Source: Kalmusia sp. IMI 367209
Lineage: Eukaryota; Ascomycota; Dothideomycetes; Pleosporales; Didymosphaeriaceae
DNA: 64,000 nucleotides
Reading direction: 5' to 3'
Assembly (NCBI GenBank): GCA_027946365.1
Contig: JAPEUQ010000016.1
Coordinates: 744,001-808,000 of the forward strand
Under the pieces are notes generated by a model that was not told the DNA's origin, made no database searches, and saw nothing but the letters and a program-made list of their open reading frames with translations. Positions 1 through 9,408 of this stretch are shown here, piece by piece. How positions within the stretch are numbered: the stretch's first letter is position 1; every line of letters begins with the position of its first letter. The position numbers were made by a program, and so were the translations under genes.

Positions 1-1612
1 CTTGCTTGGGACCAGCACAAGACTGGGGACGATGAGCATCAGGGACCAACGGTGACGACTGCGTGGTAAGCTCAGTAATTGCCGACAGTGCAAGAAGAGA
101 CGGGTTTGAGGGAGGAGCAACAGGTGCTGAGCGATCAACGTTCTCAAGCGACGCAACAGAGCGAAACGTGCCTGTGGTAGGTGAGAACGCTACGACAGGC
201 TCAGGTGAGGTACTAATATGACGCTCGATGACCACCGTAGTCTCAAAAGTTTGGTCAAGGGTGTTTACGCGCTGATCTCCGTTCTGTAGTACTTCGGTGG
301 GCGGTGTGAGTGATCGCTCGGCGTCCAATGGCTCTTGCCTCACGATGTCCTCCATTGGTTCGTCCCCATGGTCACTAGGCGGCGGTGTTATGGCGGGCAC
401 CGAAGCCTTGATAGCCTCAATTGCAGCGGCGTAGCTGTTGTCATGCACATACTGCGATCCTTGCGAGTCGGCAATGCGGCAGGAGCAGCAGCGGAACTGA
501 CACTCCATCTTCATGAATTCGATCTGCTCCTGGGCACGCTCGCGGAGGCGTTTCTCTGTCGCAAGCTCGTGCTGCGCAAGCTTGAGCTCCACTGCGGATT
601 TCTTTGGCGCCACATTCTCCTTGTCTTCTTCATCTCGCTCAGGTGTTCGCTGTTTCCGCGGGGATCGAACCGAGGACCTGAACTCGTCGTGCTCGTCGAT
701 TGTAGCTGTTGGCAGCGGAATCTGACCTTCAGCCGCGATCCGTAACACTTCCTCCTCTTTCAGACTGGTCTTGAGCGCGTCACGTTCTCCCTCAACCAGC
801 CTCAGCTTGTCCTTCAACATCCGTATCTCCTCCCCTAGCTGGGTCTCGATTGTGTTCACCTTAGTATCTAGAGTATAGCACTCCTGTTTGTACTTCTCAG
901 ATTCTGCCGTCTGAAATCTAAGGTCTGACTCGAAGCGGGACAGTGTCTTTTGAAGACCTTCGTTCTTGCCCTTGAGAATAGCGACCTGAGGCTTGACTGC
1001 GGCAGCCTCGTCTTTGGCGTCTTCCATGGCTTTCTTGTAAATGTGGCCCTTGGCTCGCGCCGCTTCCATGTTATGATTCAACTTTGCCTGTCTTGCTGTC
1101 AGCTCCGCATGCAGTCCATTCGCAGTGTCACGTACGAATTTAGCGTCCCATTGCAACTTATGCTCCTCGACGCGTCTGAAGGCGTTTTCCCACTTAGCGA
1201 TGGTTTCGCGTGTTTGTTTACGATAGTCATCGTGATCCTCCCGCGACACGCAATTTTGGTGCTCCTTCACCATCCGCTTCATCTCCATCTCGAGCTCTTC
1301 AACGCGGATCTTGTAACGGCCATTCATCTGGTTGTTGCGCTCCAACTTGCTGATCTCCGCGGCATGCTTCGTCTTCTCCTTCTGCAGGGCGACCATGTAC
1401 TTGGCCTGGGCTTCCTTGAAGTCCTTAACCTCAAGGTTCTCGAACATGGCAGCGAGGCCCTGCACCGAGACGTCCGAGTCGTTGCGACGGTGCTTGCGCA
1501 GAGGCGACGTGCGTAGATCTAATAGCGATGGCGACTGCGGAGGACCGTACGGCGGCTTCGTGCCCGCGGCACGCTCTGGACTGACGGGGAAGAGGGGCAT
1601 GGGCGGCGACAT
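1..1612 (-). CDS. Coiled-coil protein, possibly Cut12-like spindle pole body component (partial, C-terminus outside window)
   Basis: One frame is open on the minus strand from about 1730 to the left edge, so the stop lies outside. The N-terminal part is Ser/Pro-rich with SP sites. A segment reading SVQGLAAMFENLEVKD follows, then roughly 250 residues rich in K, E and Q with heptad character (long coiled coil). Next come a short Cys-rich patch (QFRCCSCR) and a Ser/Thr/Pro-rich tail. This architecture and the FENLEVKD-type segment resemble the fungal family named after the spindle pole body protein Cut12; that assignment is from memory of the family and is tentative. The first ATG in the open frame is at 1612. 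The frame stays coding-like upstream (VNHRTTVKLAKLTES), so a short first exon starting at ATG 1799 is possible: a GTTAGC...GCAG intron would keep phase. It is transcribed divergently from the DUF6604 gene. Confidence 0.7.
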   Translation of the reverse strand, partial: MSPPMPLFPVSPERAAGTKPPYGPPQSPSLLDLRTSPLRKHRRNDSDVSVQGLAAMFENLEVKDFKEAQAKYMVALQKEKTKHAAEISKLERNNQMNGRYKIRVEELEMEMKRMVKEHQNCVSREDHDDYRKQTRETIAKWENAFRRVEEHKLQWDAKFVRDTANGLHAELTARQAKLNHNMEAARAKGHIYKKAMEDAKDEAAAVKPQVAILKGKNEGLQKTLSRFESDLRFQTAESEKYKQECYTLDTKVNTIETQLGEEIRMLKDKLRLVEGERDALKTSLKEEEVLRIAAEGQIPLPTATIDEHDEFRSSVRSPRKQRTPERDEEDKENVAPKKSAVELKLAQHELATEKRLRERAQEQIEFMKMECQFRCCSCRIADSQGSQYVHDNSYAAAIEAIKASVPAITPPPSDHGDEPMEDIVRQEPLDAERSLTPPTEVLQNGDQRVNTLDQTFETTVVIERHISTSPEPVVAFSPTTGTFRSVASLENVDRSAPVAPPSNPSLLALSAITELTTQSSPLVPDAHRPQSCAGPKQ

Positions 1613-1823
1613 TGGGAATTTGGAGGGCGACGGCGGCTCTATGCCGCTCGGGCTTTCAGTGAGCTTCGCCAACTTGACGGTAGTGCGGTGGTTGACTGCG
1701 GCGTGCAGGTGATGCGTCGTCTTGTTAGGTGGTGGTAGTGCTCAGTGCATGTGTGGTGGAAGCTTGATGGTGCGGTAAACAAAGCTAACCGCGGCGCATC
1801 CCTGCCCTAGCAACAAGCGACGA

Positions 1824-1852
1824 CACCACCACCACCGCCGCCACCACCACCC
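1824..1852. repeat. CAC/CCG trinucleotide simple repeat
   Basis: A run of CAC units interrupted by CCG lies in the divergent promoter region. It is a low-complexity microsatellite with no coding evidence. Confidence 0.8.
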
Positions 1853-2011
1853 AGGGTTATCCGCTTCATCCGCCGGCACAGCACCTGAGTGCATATCTCT
1901 AGATTATTCGTCCCGCCCCTGTTATGCTGAATGCATTGCTTTTACCCAAATCACTCAACCTGTTCCCAAGCGTCGGCTTGTGAAAATGTCTCATAGGCGT
2001 CGTCTGCACCA

Positions 2012-2042
2012 TGCGCTCTGCTCTCTGCGCTCTGCGCTCTGC
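2012..2042. repeat. CTCTGCG-type short tandem repeat
   Basis: Several imperfect CTCTGCG/CTCTGCT units are followed directly by two GTGATGTG units. They lie upstream of the DUF6604 gene. This is simple-sequence DNA with no other function visible. Confidence 0.7.
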
Positions 2043-2375
2043 ACGGTGATGTGGTGATGTGGTGAAAGGAATACATCACTGCTATGTCTTGCGTGTAGAC
2101 AGCTTAGCGCTTGAGACCTACCTTTGTAGAACAGTGCTCTGAGAACTCATTGTGAGCCGAGTGACCCAAGATAAGAGCTCTTCCTTGCGAATATAACAAC
2201 CGAGAGTCTTGTCCTGTGACACAGCATTACGCTAGCGAGCATATGATCCCATTTGCGCCTTCCCCGCTCCTGCTCGCTCTTTCATCCAACTTCCCTTTCC
2301 CTTCTACAATTCATCCCAGCATTTTAGCTCATCGTAGATTCTGAAACGTCGTTTCCGAATTGTCTTCCCCGCACC

Positions 2376-5000
2376 ATGAGTAGGCCCCTCCACGCCGATT
2401 CGACCTTCACGAACCAGCGAGTCGACGCGTCCTTCACGTACCGCTACTACCTGACCAACGTGGAATATATTGCCGTATGGCTCGCCGAAGCATCACAGAG
2501 CCGTGGTTATGTGCTCAGGGAACGACGTGTCAATCCGAAAGCGGAAAGTCACACGAAGGAGAAGAAGTATGTCGTCAGCATGGCAGACTTTATACCGATG
2601 GCAGAAATGATTACACAGGGGGTAACAAGTATAATGGTTCCTGTTAGGCTGGTGAACTCATTCGAGCGCGCGATCCATACGCGATCCATCGCATCAGGCT
2701 GGTTTCAAACCAAGGCTGGTTCGGGTGAGGAGAGCACTGCTAAGCATCGTTCTTTCGGTACCGTTCTGGAACATGCGTACGAACTTCTGAAGCCTCATCT
2801 CACTACCGACTGGCCGACTCAGAGGGGTGTTGATACCAACAACAAAGCACCCTCGGCCCCCTCGAAGGATTTGAATGCCGGTCCTTCTATGGACGTAGAA
2901 TTAGATCTCAAGCAAAATCGTGGTGAGAAGGAGCATGAAATGAAGTTAGCTGTCGCTATGTTTCTCCGTGACCTTGAGGGCTTGCGCGAGGTTGTATGCG
3001 GCAATTGGAGGAAGTGCAAGAACGGCGAAATCGATATTGCTGTCGCTGCAATGATCACCGATTCAGCAATAAAACTTGTGCGGAAAGCTGAAATGGAGAT
3101 GAAGGTGATCATGCCACAGCCGAAGAATCGCCCTGTCTCCTTGCGCAAGTTGCTGGAGGAGATGGAGACTGCCCTCAACCAACAAACGACGAATGATGCG
3201 AGCCATACCCCAACTGCGCCGAACTTCTGGTTGATCCGCACAGGTCTCAAGCTATACCTGGACAGACTTAACAAATGGAACCCCCAAAAGTCTTTGCCAT
3301 TCCTACTTCCAAAGGAATTAGGCAAACTTTCCCCGAATACCCTCAAGGCTATCGAATTCGCACAAGTCATATGTATAATTTCACAATTTGGACCCCATCC
3401 TCGGCATCCCACGGTATGGGACCTAGCCTCTGCCGGTGTCACGCGCATGTGCGAGACACGAAAGATATCAGCTTGGGTGGTTTTCGCTGTAGAACTGCAT
3501 ATAGACTCACTAAATATTCTAGATGAGGCAAGCTGTATAATCGCTTCTCACGAGCTCAGCGGGCACATCCTACGACTATCAAAGCAGCACGGGCTACTAT
3601 TTCCCGAAGAACATCCAGTTCACCCTGTGCAGTCCCCGGTCAGTCTTAATGATACTTGCGATGAGGCCAAGACTTGGGTTCTGAACAACGGTTTCCATAC
3701 ACAATTCATGTCATTGATGCAAATCCCACAAGTCTCTTCACATCCAATTTTGAAGAAGGCGCGCAAAAACATAAATTACTTCCTGGGAAACCATCCCTTG
3801 CTTTGCGGAATGCTCAAGTTCAGCTTGTTTCGCGCATTCCATGCGGCGGCTTTTCAGTATGAAACATATTCAGAAGCCATTAAGAAGCTTGCGCACGTAT
3901 ATACCACTGGGCTTTTGGATGTTTCTTTGGGTCCCGGAAATGCAAAAACTTGGCCCGACATGGAATTCGTCATCCGTGCACAGAAGCCAGCATGGCTGTT
4001 CCATGGGGAAGTTCCCACGAAACTCGAAGGGTTACAGAGGATTCTCCGAACCGTGGCTGACCTGCCCTCGACCAGACATTCAAGGCCAGGAAAGGCAATC
4101 CCTAATTTGAAAGATTGCAGCATGTTTGGCGAAAGCATTAGGCAACAAATCACTGCCGATGACCTGTCCAAACTCAACATGGTTGACCGTCTGGGGCGCA
4201 GTCTCCTATATCGTGAACCAGTAGGCAACATCTCAAGGCAGCTCCTTCCTAGTGATGCAAGCATGAACATCTACTCTTCGCCTAATGTGGTTCTGGAAGG
4301 TTTGGCCCAATTTCTCCAGGCAGACATGGTTGACCTGTACTTCGATTGGTACAAGATGCAACGCGTCTGCAACGACATTTGGAAAGACATCGTAGACGTT
4401 CTGGATCTTCCCGGCCGTCACAACCTCGTGGGATCATACCTTATTTTACGTGAACAAGCCCTCAGCACCCTCGGAAACGATTCAAGCTTTCCTAATCTCC
4501 TCCGTAAAGCCTATGACACGCTAATGAACTATGTGGACGCCGATGCCAAAGATACCTACATCGATACCAAAGACACCTACCCCACGGGCGGCGACATCTG
4601 TCTTATCACCCTTGCCAGATACCACAGACAGTCAGCTATGTTGCTGAGACGGCCAGAAGTTTCTTTCAGCGTTTATGATCTATATGCGGGGTGGGAGCTG
4701 GCAAAATGGTGTCCACGGTGGCACATGCTTCTTACATCTCCACGCTCTGAGAAACTGCGAAATCGTGCTCAAAAAAGAAAAGATCGAATCAGCGAATGGA
4801 CGGACTCGATACCAAGTGAAAGCAAGCAACATGCACAATTGGTAGAGGCTCTGTATTGGCTCACGAGTAATATACCTGGCTTTGAGATCCCAGGAGATCC
4901 TAAAGGAATAGCACAGCTTAAAAACCATTCCTCCGAAAATCTGCAGGCTTTTGCTCTCCAAATGGCCAATGCATTAGAGAAGAGAATCGACAATTTGTAA
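2376..5000 (+). CDS. DUF6604 domain-containing protein (hypothetical)
   Basis: A single uninterrupted reading frame encodes 874 aa starting at ATG 2376. The N-terminus (residues 25-45, YRYYLTNVEYIAVWLAEA) matches the typical start of fungal DUF6604 proteins, in which a short Y-x-x-Y segment precedes a helical region. A charged linker (about 155-190) and a long alpha-helical body with no membrane segments or signal peptide follow. Proteins of this family are large, lineage-expanded in ascomycetes and of unknown function. I see no catalytic motif. It is convergent with the RNase H-like gene, with about 240 nt between stop codons. The lack of introns over 2.6 kb is common in this accessory family. 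Family assignment is from sequence resemblance; function is unknown. Confidence 0.8.
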   Translation: MSRPLHADSTFTNQRVDASFTYRYYLTNVEYIAVWLAEASQSRGYVLRERRVNPKAESHTKEKKYVVSMADFIPMAEMITQGVTSIMVPVRLVNSFERAIHTRSIASGWFQTKAGSGEESTAKHRSFGTVLEHAYELLKPHLTTDWPTQRGVDTNNKAPSAPSKDLNAGPSMDVELDLKQNRGEKEHEMKLAVAMFLRDLEGLREVVCGNWRKCKNGEIDIAVAAMITDSAIKLVRKAEMEMKVIMPQPKNRPVSLRKLLEEMETALNQQTTNDASHTPTAPNFWLIRTGLKLYLDRLNKWNPQKSLPFLLPKELGKLSPNTLKAIEFAQVICIISQFGPHPRHPTVWDLASAGVTRMCETRKISAWVVFAVELHIDSLNILDEASCIIASHELSGHILRLSKQHGLLFPEEHPVHPVQSPVSLNDTCDEAKTWVLNNGFHTQFMSLMQIPQVSSHPILKKARKNINYFLGNHPLLCGMLKFSLFRAFHAAAFQYETYSEAIKKLAHVYTTGLLDVSLGPGNAKTWPDMEFVIRAQKPAWLFHGEVPTKLEGLQRILRTVADLPSTRHSRPGKAIPNLKDCSMFGESIRQQITADDLSKLNMVDRLGRSLLYREPVGNISRQLLPSDASMNIYSSPNVVLEGLAQFLQADMVDLYFDWYKMQRVCNDIWKDIVDVLDLPGRHNLVGSYLILREQALSTLGNDSSFPNLLRKAYDTLMNYVDADAKDTYIDTKDTYPTGGDICLITLARYHRQSAMLLRRPEVSFSVYDLYAGWELAKWCPRWHMLLTSPRSEKLRNRAQKRKDRISEWTDSIPSESKQHAQLVEALYWLTSNIPGFEIPGDPKGIAQLKNHSSENLQAFALQMANALEKRIDNL

Positions 5001-5241
5001 CCTTCCTCTTCAACACCGAACAAACAGTGGAAGTGGGCCAATCTATCAGCGACAGAGCTCTTTGATTGCTAATGAAGAACTATGTAATGCTGATTTTCGT
5101 TCAAGAAGAGGAATTCGTTAGCGGGATCAAATCACTAGCTTATTGATAACTCTTTCCCTCATGTATGCAGAACGATCTTTACAAAACGTTATATACCCAA
5201 TTCTCTCGTCAATTGATACAAACTGTCTGCTGAGATGTACG

Positions 5242-6492
5242 CTATTTGGTCCTCTGCTTCTTCCCTGCACTTAACCCACCTTTCCTCACACCTTGAGCAT
5301 ACATCTTCCCATAGTCTACTTTTCTCTTCGTCCCATGATAGAAGTCTGACCAGGATTTTGATAAATCCTTGTTGATATCCATCACTTTCTCTTCCTTCTT
5401 CCTCGTCTCCTCCGCCAACTCCTCCGCATGCCCACTCAAACTCGGCTCCACAAAACACATTCCCTCCCCATTCTCAAGCCACGGTCTACTCCTCCGATAC
5501 AAATACTCCTCCTTTGCATCAGTCCAGTTAATTTTCTCAACCGGAAGCGTACCAATCGGCTCTCCCCCGTCCAGCACGTCGAAGATAGCCCGAGCCGCCG
5601 CTCGGTCAGCCTGCGTATTCCCTGGGTTCTTCGCCTTATGAGCTTTGATCCAAGCGATAACGACGTTGACTCCCCAACGGTGCAGCGCGGCAGCGTCTTC
5701 GTAGACGTGTTCGAGCGCCCAGTTCTCCTCCAGCGGCATGGGCCCAAGAATCTTCGGCGCGTTCCGTTCGCCTGCGAGCATCTTGACGACTTTCTTGCTG
5801 TCAGTGAAGATGACGATGTTCTCCACGTCGAGATATTCCGGGTCGCACACGTGTCGCCGCGCCGTTTCGAGAGCAAGTTTGATGCCGTAGAGCTCTGCGT
5901 CGTGCACGTAGCCCGTGTCGCGTTCGAATGTCTCGGTTGCTTCTTCCCAGATGAAGGTACCTTCTGGATCCCTCTCCGTCCACACTGCCGCGGCCGAGGA
6001 TATGCCTTCATGTTGGCCTTCGTAGCGATATGCGCCGTCGGTGTAATACGCCTTGCTCTTGGCATACGACTTGAGGTAGCCGCCGTCGATGAACTGTTGG
6101 ATGTCGTCGCAGCCGTTGGTCTTGAATAGAGCGTGTGCTTTAAGTGTGCGTCCGGACGTGATGGATTTGAACATGCGGTATTGGCGGCGAGCGTGCTCGG
6201 CGTGGATGAATCTGAGATTCGCGTTGGCTATGGGCGAGAGGTGGTGGTAGTGGCGAAGCTCGTGAGGTATTCCCTCTGGAGGCATGGGAACGGGCCCTGC
6301 GTCAGCGCCATGGGTTCCGAATGCTGGCATTTTGAGAAGCTCTGTCGGATTGCTGAACGCGTCTTGAACAAGGTGGTGATCGTCAGAACCAAGATTTGGA
6401 TTTATATACTTGAGTCGGCGCAAAAGTGGAAGGTACGGAAGAACACGTTTTCCGATGTGGTGATGAAGAGGTGGTGAAGTGAGGTTCGCCAT
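5242..6492 (-). CDS. Stand-alone RNase H type-1 domain protein
   Basis: This 416-aa frame starts at ATG 6492; codons upstream in the same frame lack an ATG. Residues about 148-310 show the RNase H fold signature. YYTDGAYR supplies the first Asp (D152), DAELYGIKLALETA the Glu (E200), IVIFTDSKKVVK the second Asp (D231), and KAHKAKNPGNTQADRAA a His (H285) and the last Asp (D296). All four acidic active-site positions of the D-E-D-D set are therefore present, so it may cleave RNA in RNA/DNA hybrids. The 150-residue N-terminal part is unfamiliar. The C-terminal 100 residues are charged and end in a basic KKQRTK stretch that could act in nuclear targeting. No reverse transcriptase or integrase is nearby, so it is not part of an intact retroelement. 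It could be a domesticated RNase H; that is inference. Confidence 0.8.
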   Translation of the reverse strand: MANLTSPPLHHHIGKRVLPYLPLLRRLKYINPNLGSDDHHLVQDAFSNPTELLKMPAFGTHGADAGPVPMPPEGIPHELRHYHHLSPIANANLRFIHAEHARRQYRMFKSITSGRTLKAHALFKTNGCDDIQQFIDGGYLKSYAKSKAYYTDGAYRYEGQHEGISSAAAVWTERDPEGTFIWEEATETFERDTGYVHDAELYGIKLALETARRHVCDPEYLDVENIVIFTDSKKVVKMLAGERNAPKILGPMPLEENWALEHVYEDAAALHRWGVNVVIAWIKAHKAKNPGNTQADRAAARAIFDVLDGGEPIGTLPVEKINWTDAKEEYLYRRSRPWLENGEGMCFVEPSLSGHAEELAEETRKKEEKVMDINKDLSKSWSDFYHGTKRKVDYGKMYAQGVRKGGLSAGKKQRTK

Positions 6493-7641
6493 GGCAACCA
6501 CTGCCTATAGCTCCCATGCAACATTTTCCGTAGCATCTCGAAGCCTTCCTCTTGAAATTATATACCTACTCCATTTGGGAATGCGCTTTAGTGTATCTTC
6601 CGAGGTTATTAGTATTCTCTTTATACTCCTTTACAGTAGAACAAACATCTATCGCGCAAAAATGATATGAGCGTGTGATTCCCCATCAAAACATCATAAG
6701 ATCACGCTCTTCCTATATACGCGTAGTTCCTTCTACAGAGTACAAGACGCGGTGGAAAACATTCTATGGATTTCCTACGCGATCACCCAACTAAAACGAA
6801 CATCATCATCGCCTATTTGCTTTACTGACTCTACATATCCCAAGCTAACAACTTAGCAAACCTAGTTCTGACAAAGTACAGTCTCCATATTCAATCCTGA
6901 AGCCAAACGACTAGCAGTAGAATCATCAAAGCCCCCGTGATTTCACTATACCAGCTAATCATTCAGCCAGAGATAAGTTTCCAAATTCCGATGTGCATCC
7001 AAGCTTCTTTTCTTTTGGCCAAGAGGACCATACTAAGGTAGGCCAAGGTACCGACGCCCTGCCAAGTGAATACATCGACTACTAAGGATACTCAAGCTTC
7101 AGGACGCTAGATCAGCATCCCTACACACAGCTCGCTTATCTTGGTAGATTTATACCAGGCTGTGGCAATTCGGAGAGGCCGTGGTAGGCTGCGCCACTCT
7201 ACTCCTCTCAAAGAGCGAAAATTTGAAGAGCGATAAGTCTGCTCCAGCTCAAGTCGACGGAGGTCAATGGGCTGACGACCGAGCATTACGAGAATAGATG
7301 ATATGGGTGCATAAAGGCCTGGTATATTCTATTGTGCAGGTATTATCTATCTATGTGTACTATACAAGAAGGAAACGCCACTGGTATGACTGCTCTCCCC
7401 TAAAACCCCACGCTATGCCTACTGTAAACAAAAGAAAACTACCATTACCGGGGCTCAAAGAGCACTAAGCCCGGGACTGCGTAAATGCAAACTTCCTCAC
7501 ATGGAGCTTTCATTCGTGTTCCGATCCTCCATACAGCTCGAGAATATCGTCTGGCCAGCCGCCGTAGCCGTCCGCCGACCTCTTTGCCAGAAGGTCTTGA
7601 CCACTAGTCCCCATATCGCCCAGTGTAACGGACTCTTCATC
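6493..7641. other. Intergenic region without recognised gene
   Basis: About 1.15 kb lie between the 5' end of the RNase H-like gene and the 3' end of the RTA1 gene. It is AT-rich in 6540-6700. I find no convincing reading frame, RNA gene or repeat. Confidence 0.6.
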
Positions 7642-8662
7642 CTATCCCCTCATTCCGATCTCGATGTCGTGCTTCATGGGCTTGATGTTCGGGTCGTACC
7701 AGGTGATGCAGACGACAAGAGTGAGCATCATCATGAGGAAGTCGTAGATGTATAGCGGCCATTCATGGGTGATGAGGTATCCGTCCTAATGAATCTCAGT
7801 CAGCTTCTCGTTTCTTTGCTGTGGAAGAGAGGAAACTTACCCTGCCAAGCGCGTACTCAACCACACGGCATAAGTTTCGGGATCGTAATGAGCGCGCTCG
7901 CCGCATACAAAAGCCAAATATACCTCGTCCACGGCAGATCGCCAGAAGCCGCGGTGGGGCCCGCCAACAACCGCCTGTGCCACGTCGCCGCGACCACGAC
8001 AAAGAAGCCAAAGATCAGGATCTGCAGTACTAGACCGGCGAGAATGATGTTCTCTCCTCGCTTAATGCCGTCCTGGTCTTTGGCCTGGGTCAGCATGCCG
8101 GCGCCACCGGACTGGACGAAGAAGCAGATGATGTCGCCTGCAACGAAGATCTTGGTGACCCAGGTCGCGCGAACGATGGAGTACGAAGCCGAGTTTGTGC
8201 GCAGGATGAGGCGGCCGAGAATCATGTAGATGGAGGCGGCGAAGAGAATGGGCGCGATCAGGATGAGGACTGATTGAATGATGTAGGGAGTTTTATTCTC
8301 CAAGTCCGTGTGCGCGGCTGCGCGACCAGCATAGCCAATGGCCTCGAACTGCGGCTTTGGTTAGTCCACGTCGTTATTGTGTTGCATTGCCTGGAGGCCT
8401 CAAAGGCTTATGCCTAATGGTTCACAAAAGAGATCCAGTTTCAATTCAGACCAAGGGGAAGGTGGTAAATGATAGCAGAACGCGAGATTGTACTTACGAG
8501 TCCTCCGACGATAAAAGGTATGCAAAACCATGTTCGGTTCTTGATAAGTCGGAATGCGTGTATCGATGTGAGAATGAAAAAGATGATGGCCGCGATGACA
8601 CCCCCTGCGACGGAAGGCGTATACGACCAGAGCTTCCACTCGACCTTCTCGGTGCTCGACAT
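7642..8662 (-). CDS. RTA1-family seven-helix membrane protein, with an apparent 1-base frameshift
   Basis: Exons are 8498-8662, 7841-8348 and 7642-7785, giving about 271 aa if the frame break is ignored. The predicted protein has seven hydrophobic segments and the RTA1/RSB1 hallmarks: FEAIGYAGR at the start of exon 2, PWTRYIWLLYAASALITI, then RNLCRVVEYALGR, and in exon 3 DGYLITHEWPLYIYDF. Family members act in lipid translocation or resistance to toxic lipids at membranes. Introns have GTAAGT donors and CTAAC or similar branch sites. Within exon 2 the frame changes by one base in a GGG run (7879-7881; CCC on the coding strand). Read literally, the protein stops after ITIPKLMPCG. Exon 2 is 508 nt, and one base less gives the phase the next exon needs. 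This is either a sequencing/assembly error or a broken allele. Confidence 0.85.
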
Positions 8663-9408
8663 GATTTTGGACGTGGCGCAGAGCGACCGTTCGGAATATT
8701 GAATAGATCCGCCTTCTCTCTAACTTTCAGGCGTAACGGTTCGCAATTGCAATAGAAGCAGATGAGGGTCCTGAGTAAACTTTATTCGGTATAGTTCAGG
8801 TAGCCACGAATGAAGGTAGATTCAAAGAAAGTCGTCGTTCAATTTGGATGCCAATGTAGCGACAAGAACAATTCTGAACAGCAGGTCATCATTGTTTATA
8901 TTGATACCGCGTACTGTGTCGTATCAACTATACGAAAAAAGATACTGCTTTCGCCCATCTGCTAGCGCGTATCCTGTTGTGATGGCAATGCGATTGGCTG
9001 CATATACGATAAGCGAATACGCAAATACGCCGATTCTTTGTTCGCGTTAAGAACGCGCGATCCCGCTCCTGCGCTAATCGGATCTTGTGTCAAGCTTTTT
9101 AAGACTTTTTAAGCACGAAATGGACGTTTGAGATGCCGAGACCCTTCATTTGCAGTGCTCAAGACGTTGTTCCAGCGAAAACGCCCCCCAAATTCGTCTC
9201 GCTCTTCGCATGAATTCTTGGCCTCTGCTCGAGGGGCTTATTTGGGGGCTTCGTAATCAAATCCTTGCTCGGTCGCAGGATGAGGCTAATCATGTTAGTA
9301 TAAGGCGACGCTAGCATGGATTTGGTACCGACCCAGTGAAAAGTATTTAAGCTTTGCGTCTCCTCGCAAGCTCTACCAAAATGATCATGGTGCAACCATA
9401 CGCAGGTA
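8663..9408. other. Intergenic region without recognised gene
   Basis: This is the region upstream of the RTA1 gene and downstream of the Upc2-like gene. No convincing coding frame or RNA gene is visible. Confidence 0.6.

Larger units (their letters stand above)
1613..2375. other. Intergenic region between divergent genes
   Basis: This is a shared promoter region for the coiled-coil gene (minus) and the DUF6604 gene (plus). It holds a CAC/CCG simple repeat at 1824-1852 and a CTCTGCG-type repeat at 2012-2042 followed by GTGATGTG units. A pyrimidine-rich stretch (2270-2320) precedes the plus-strand gene. It may contain a short first exon of the minus gene at 1790-1799. Confidence 0.6.

Noticed and set aside
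5428..6129. A 233-codon plus-strand frame antisense to the RNase H-like gene
   Set aside because: It is a shadow of a gene with intact catalytic motifs and resembles no protein family.
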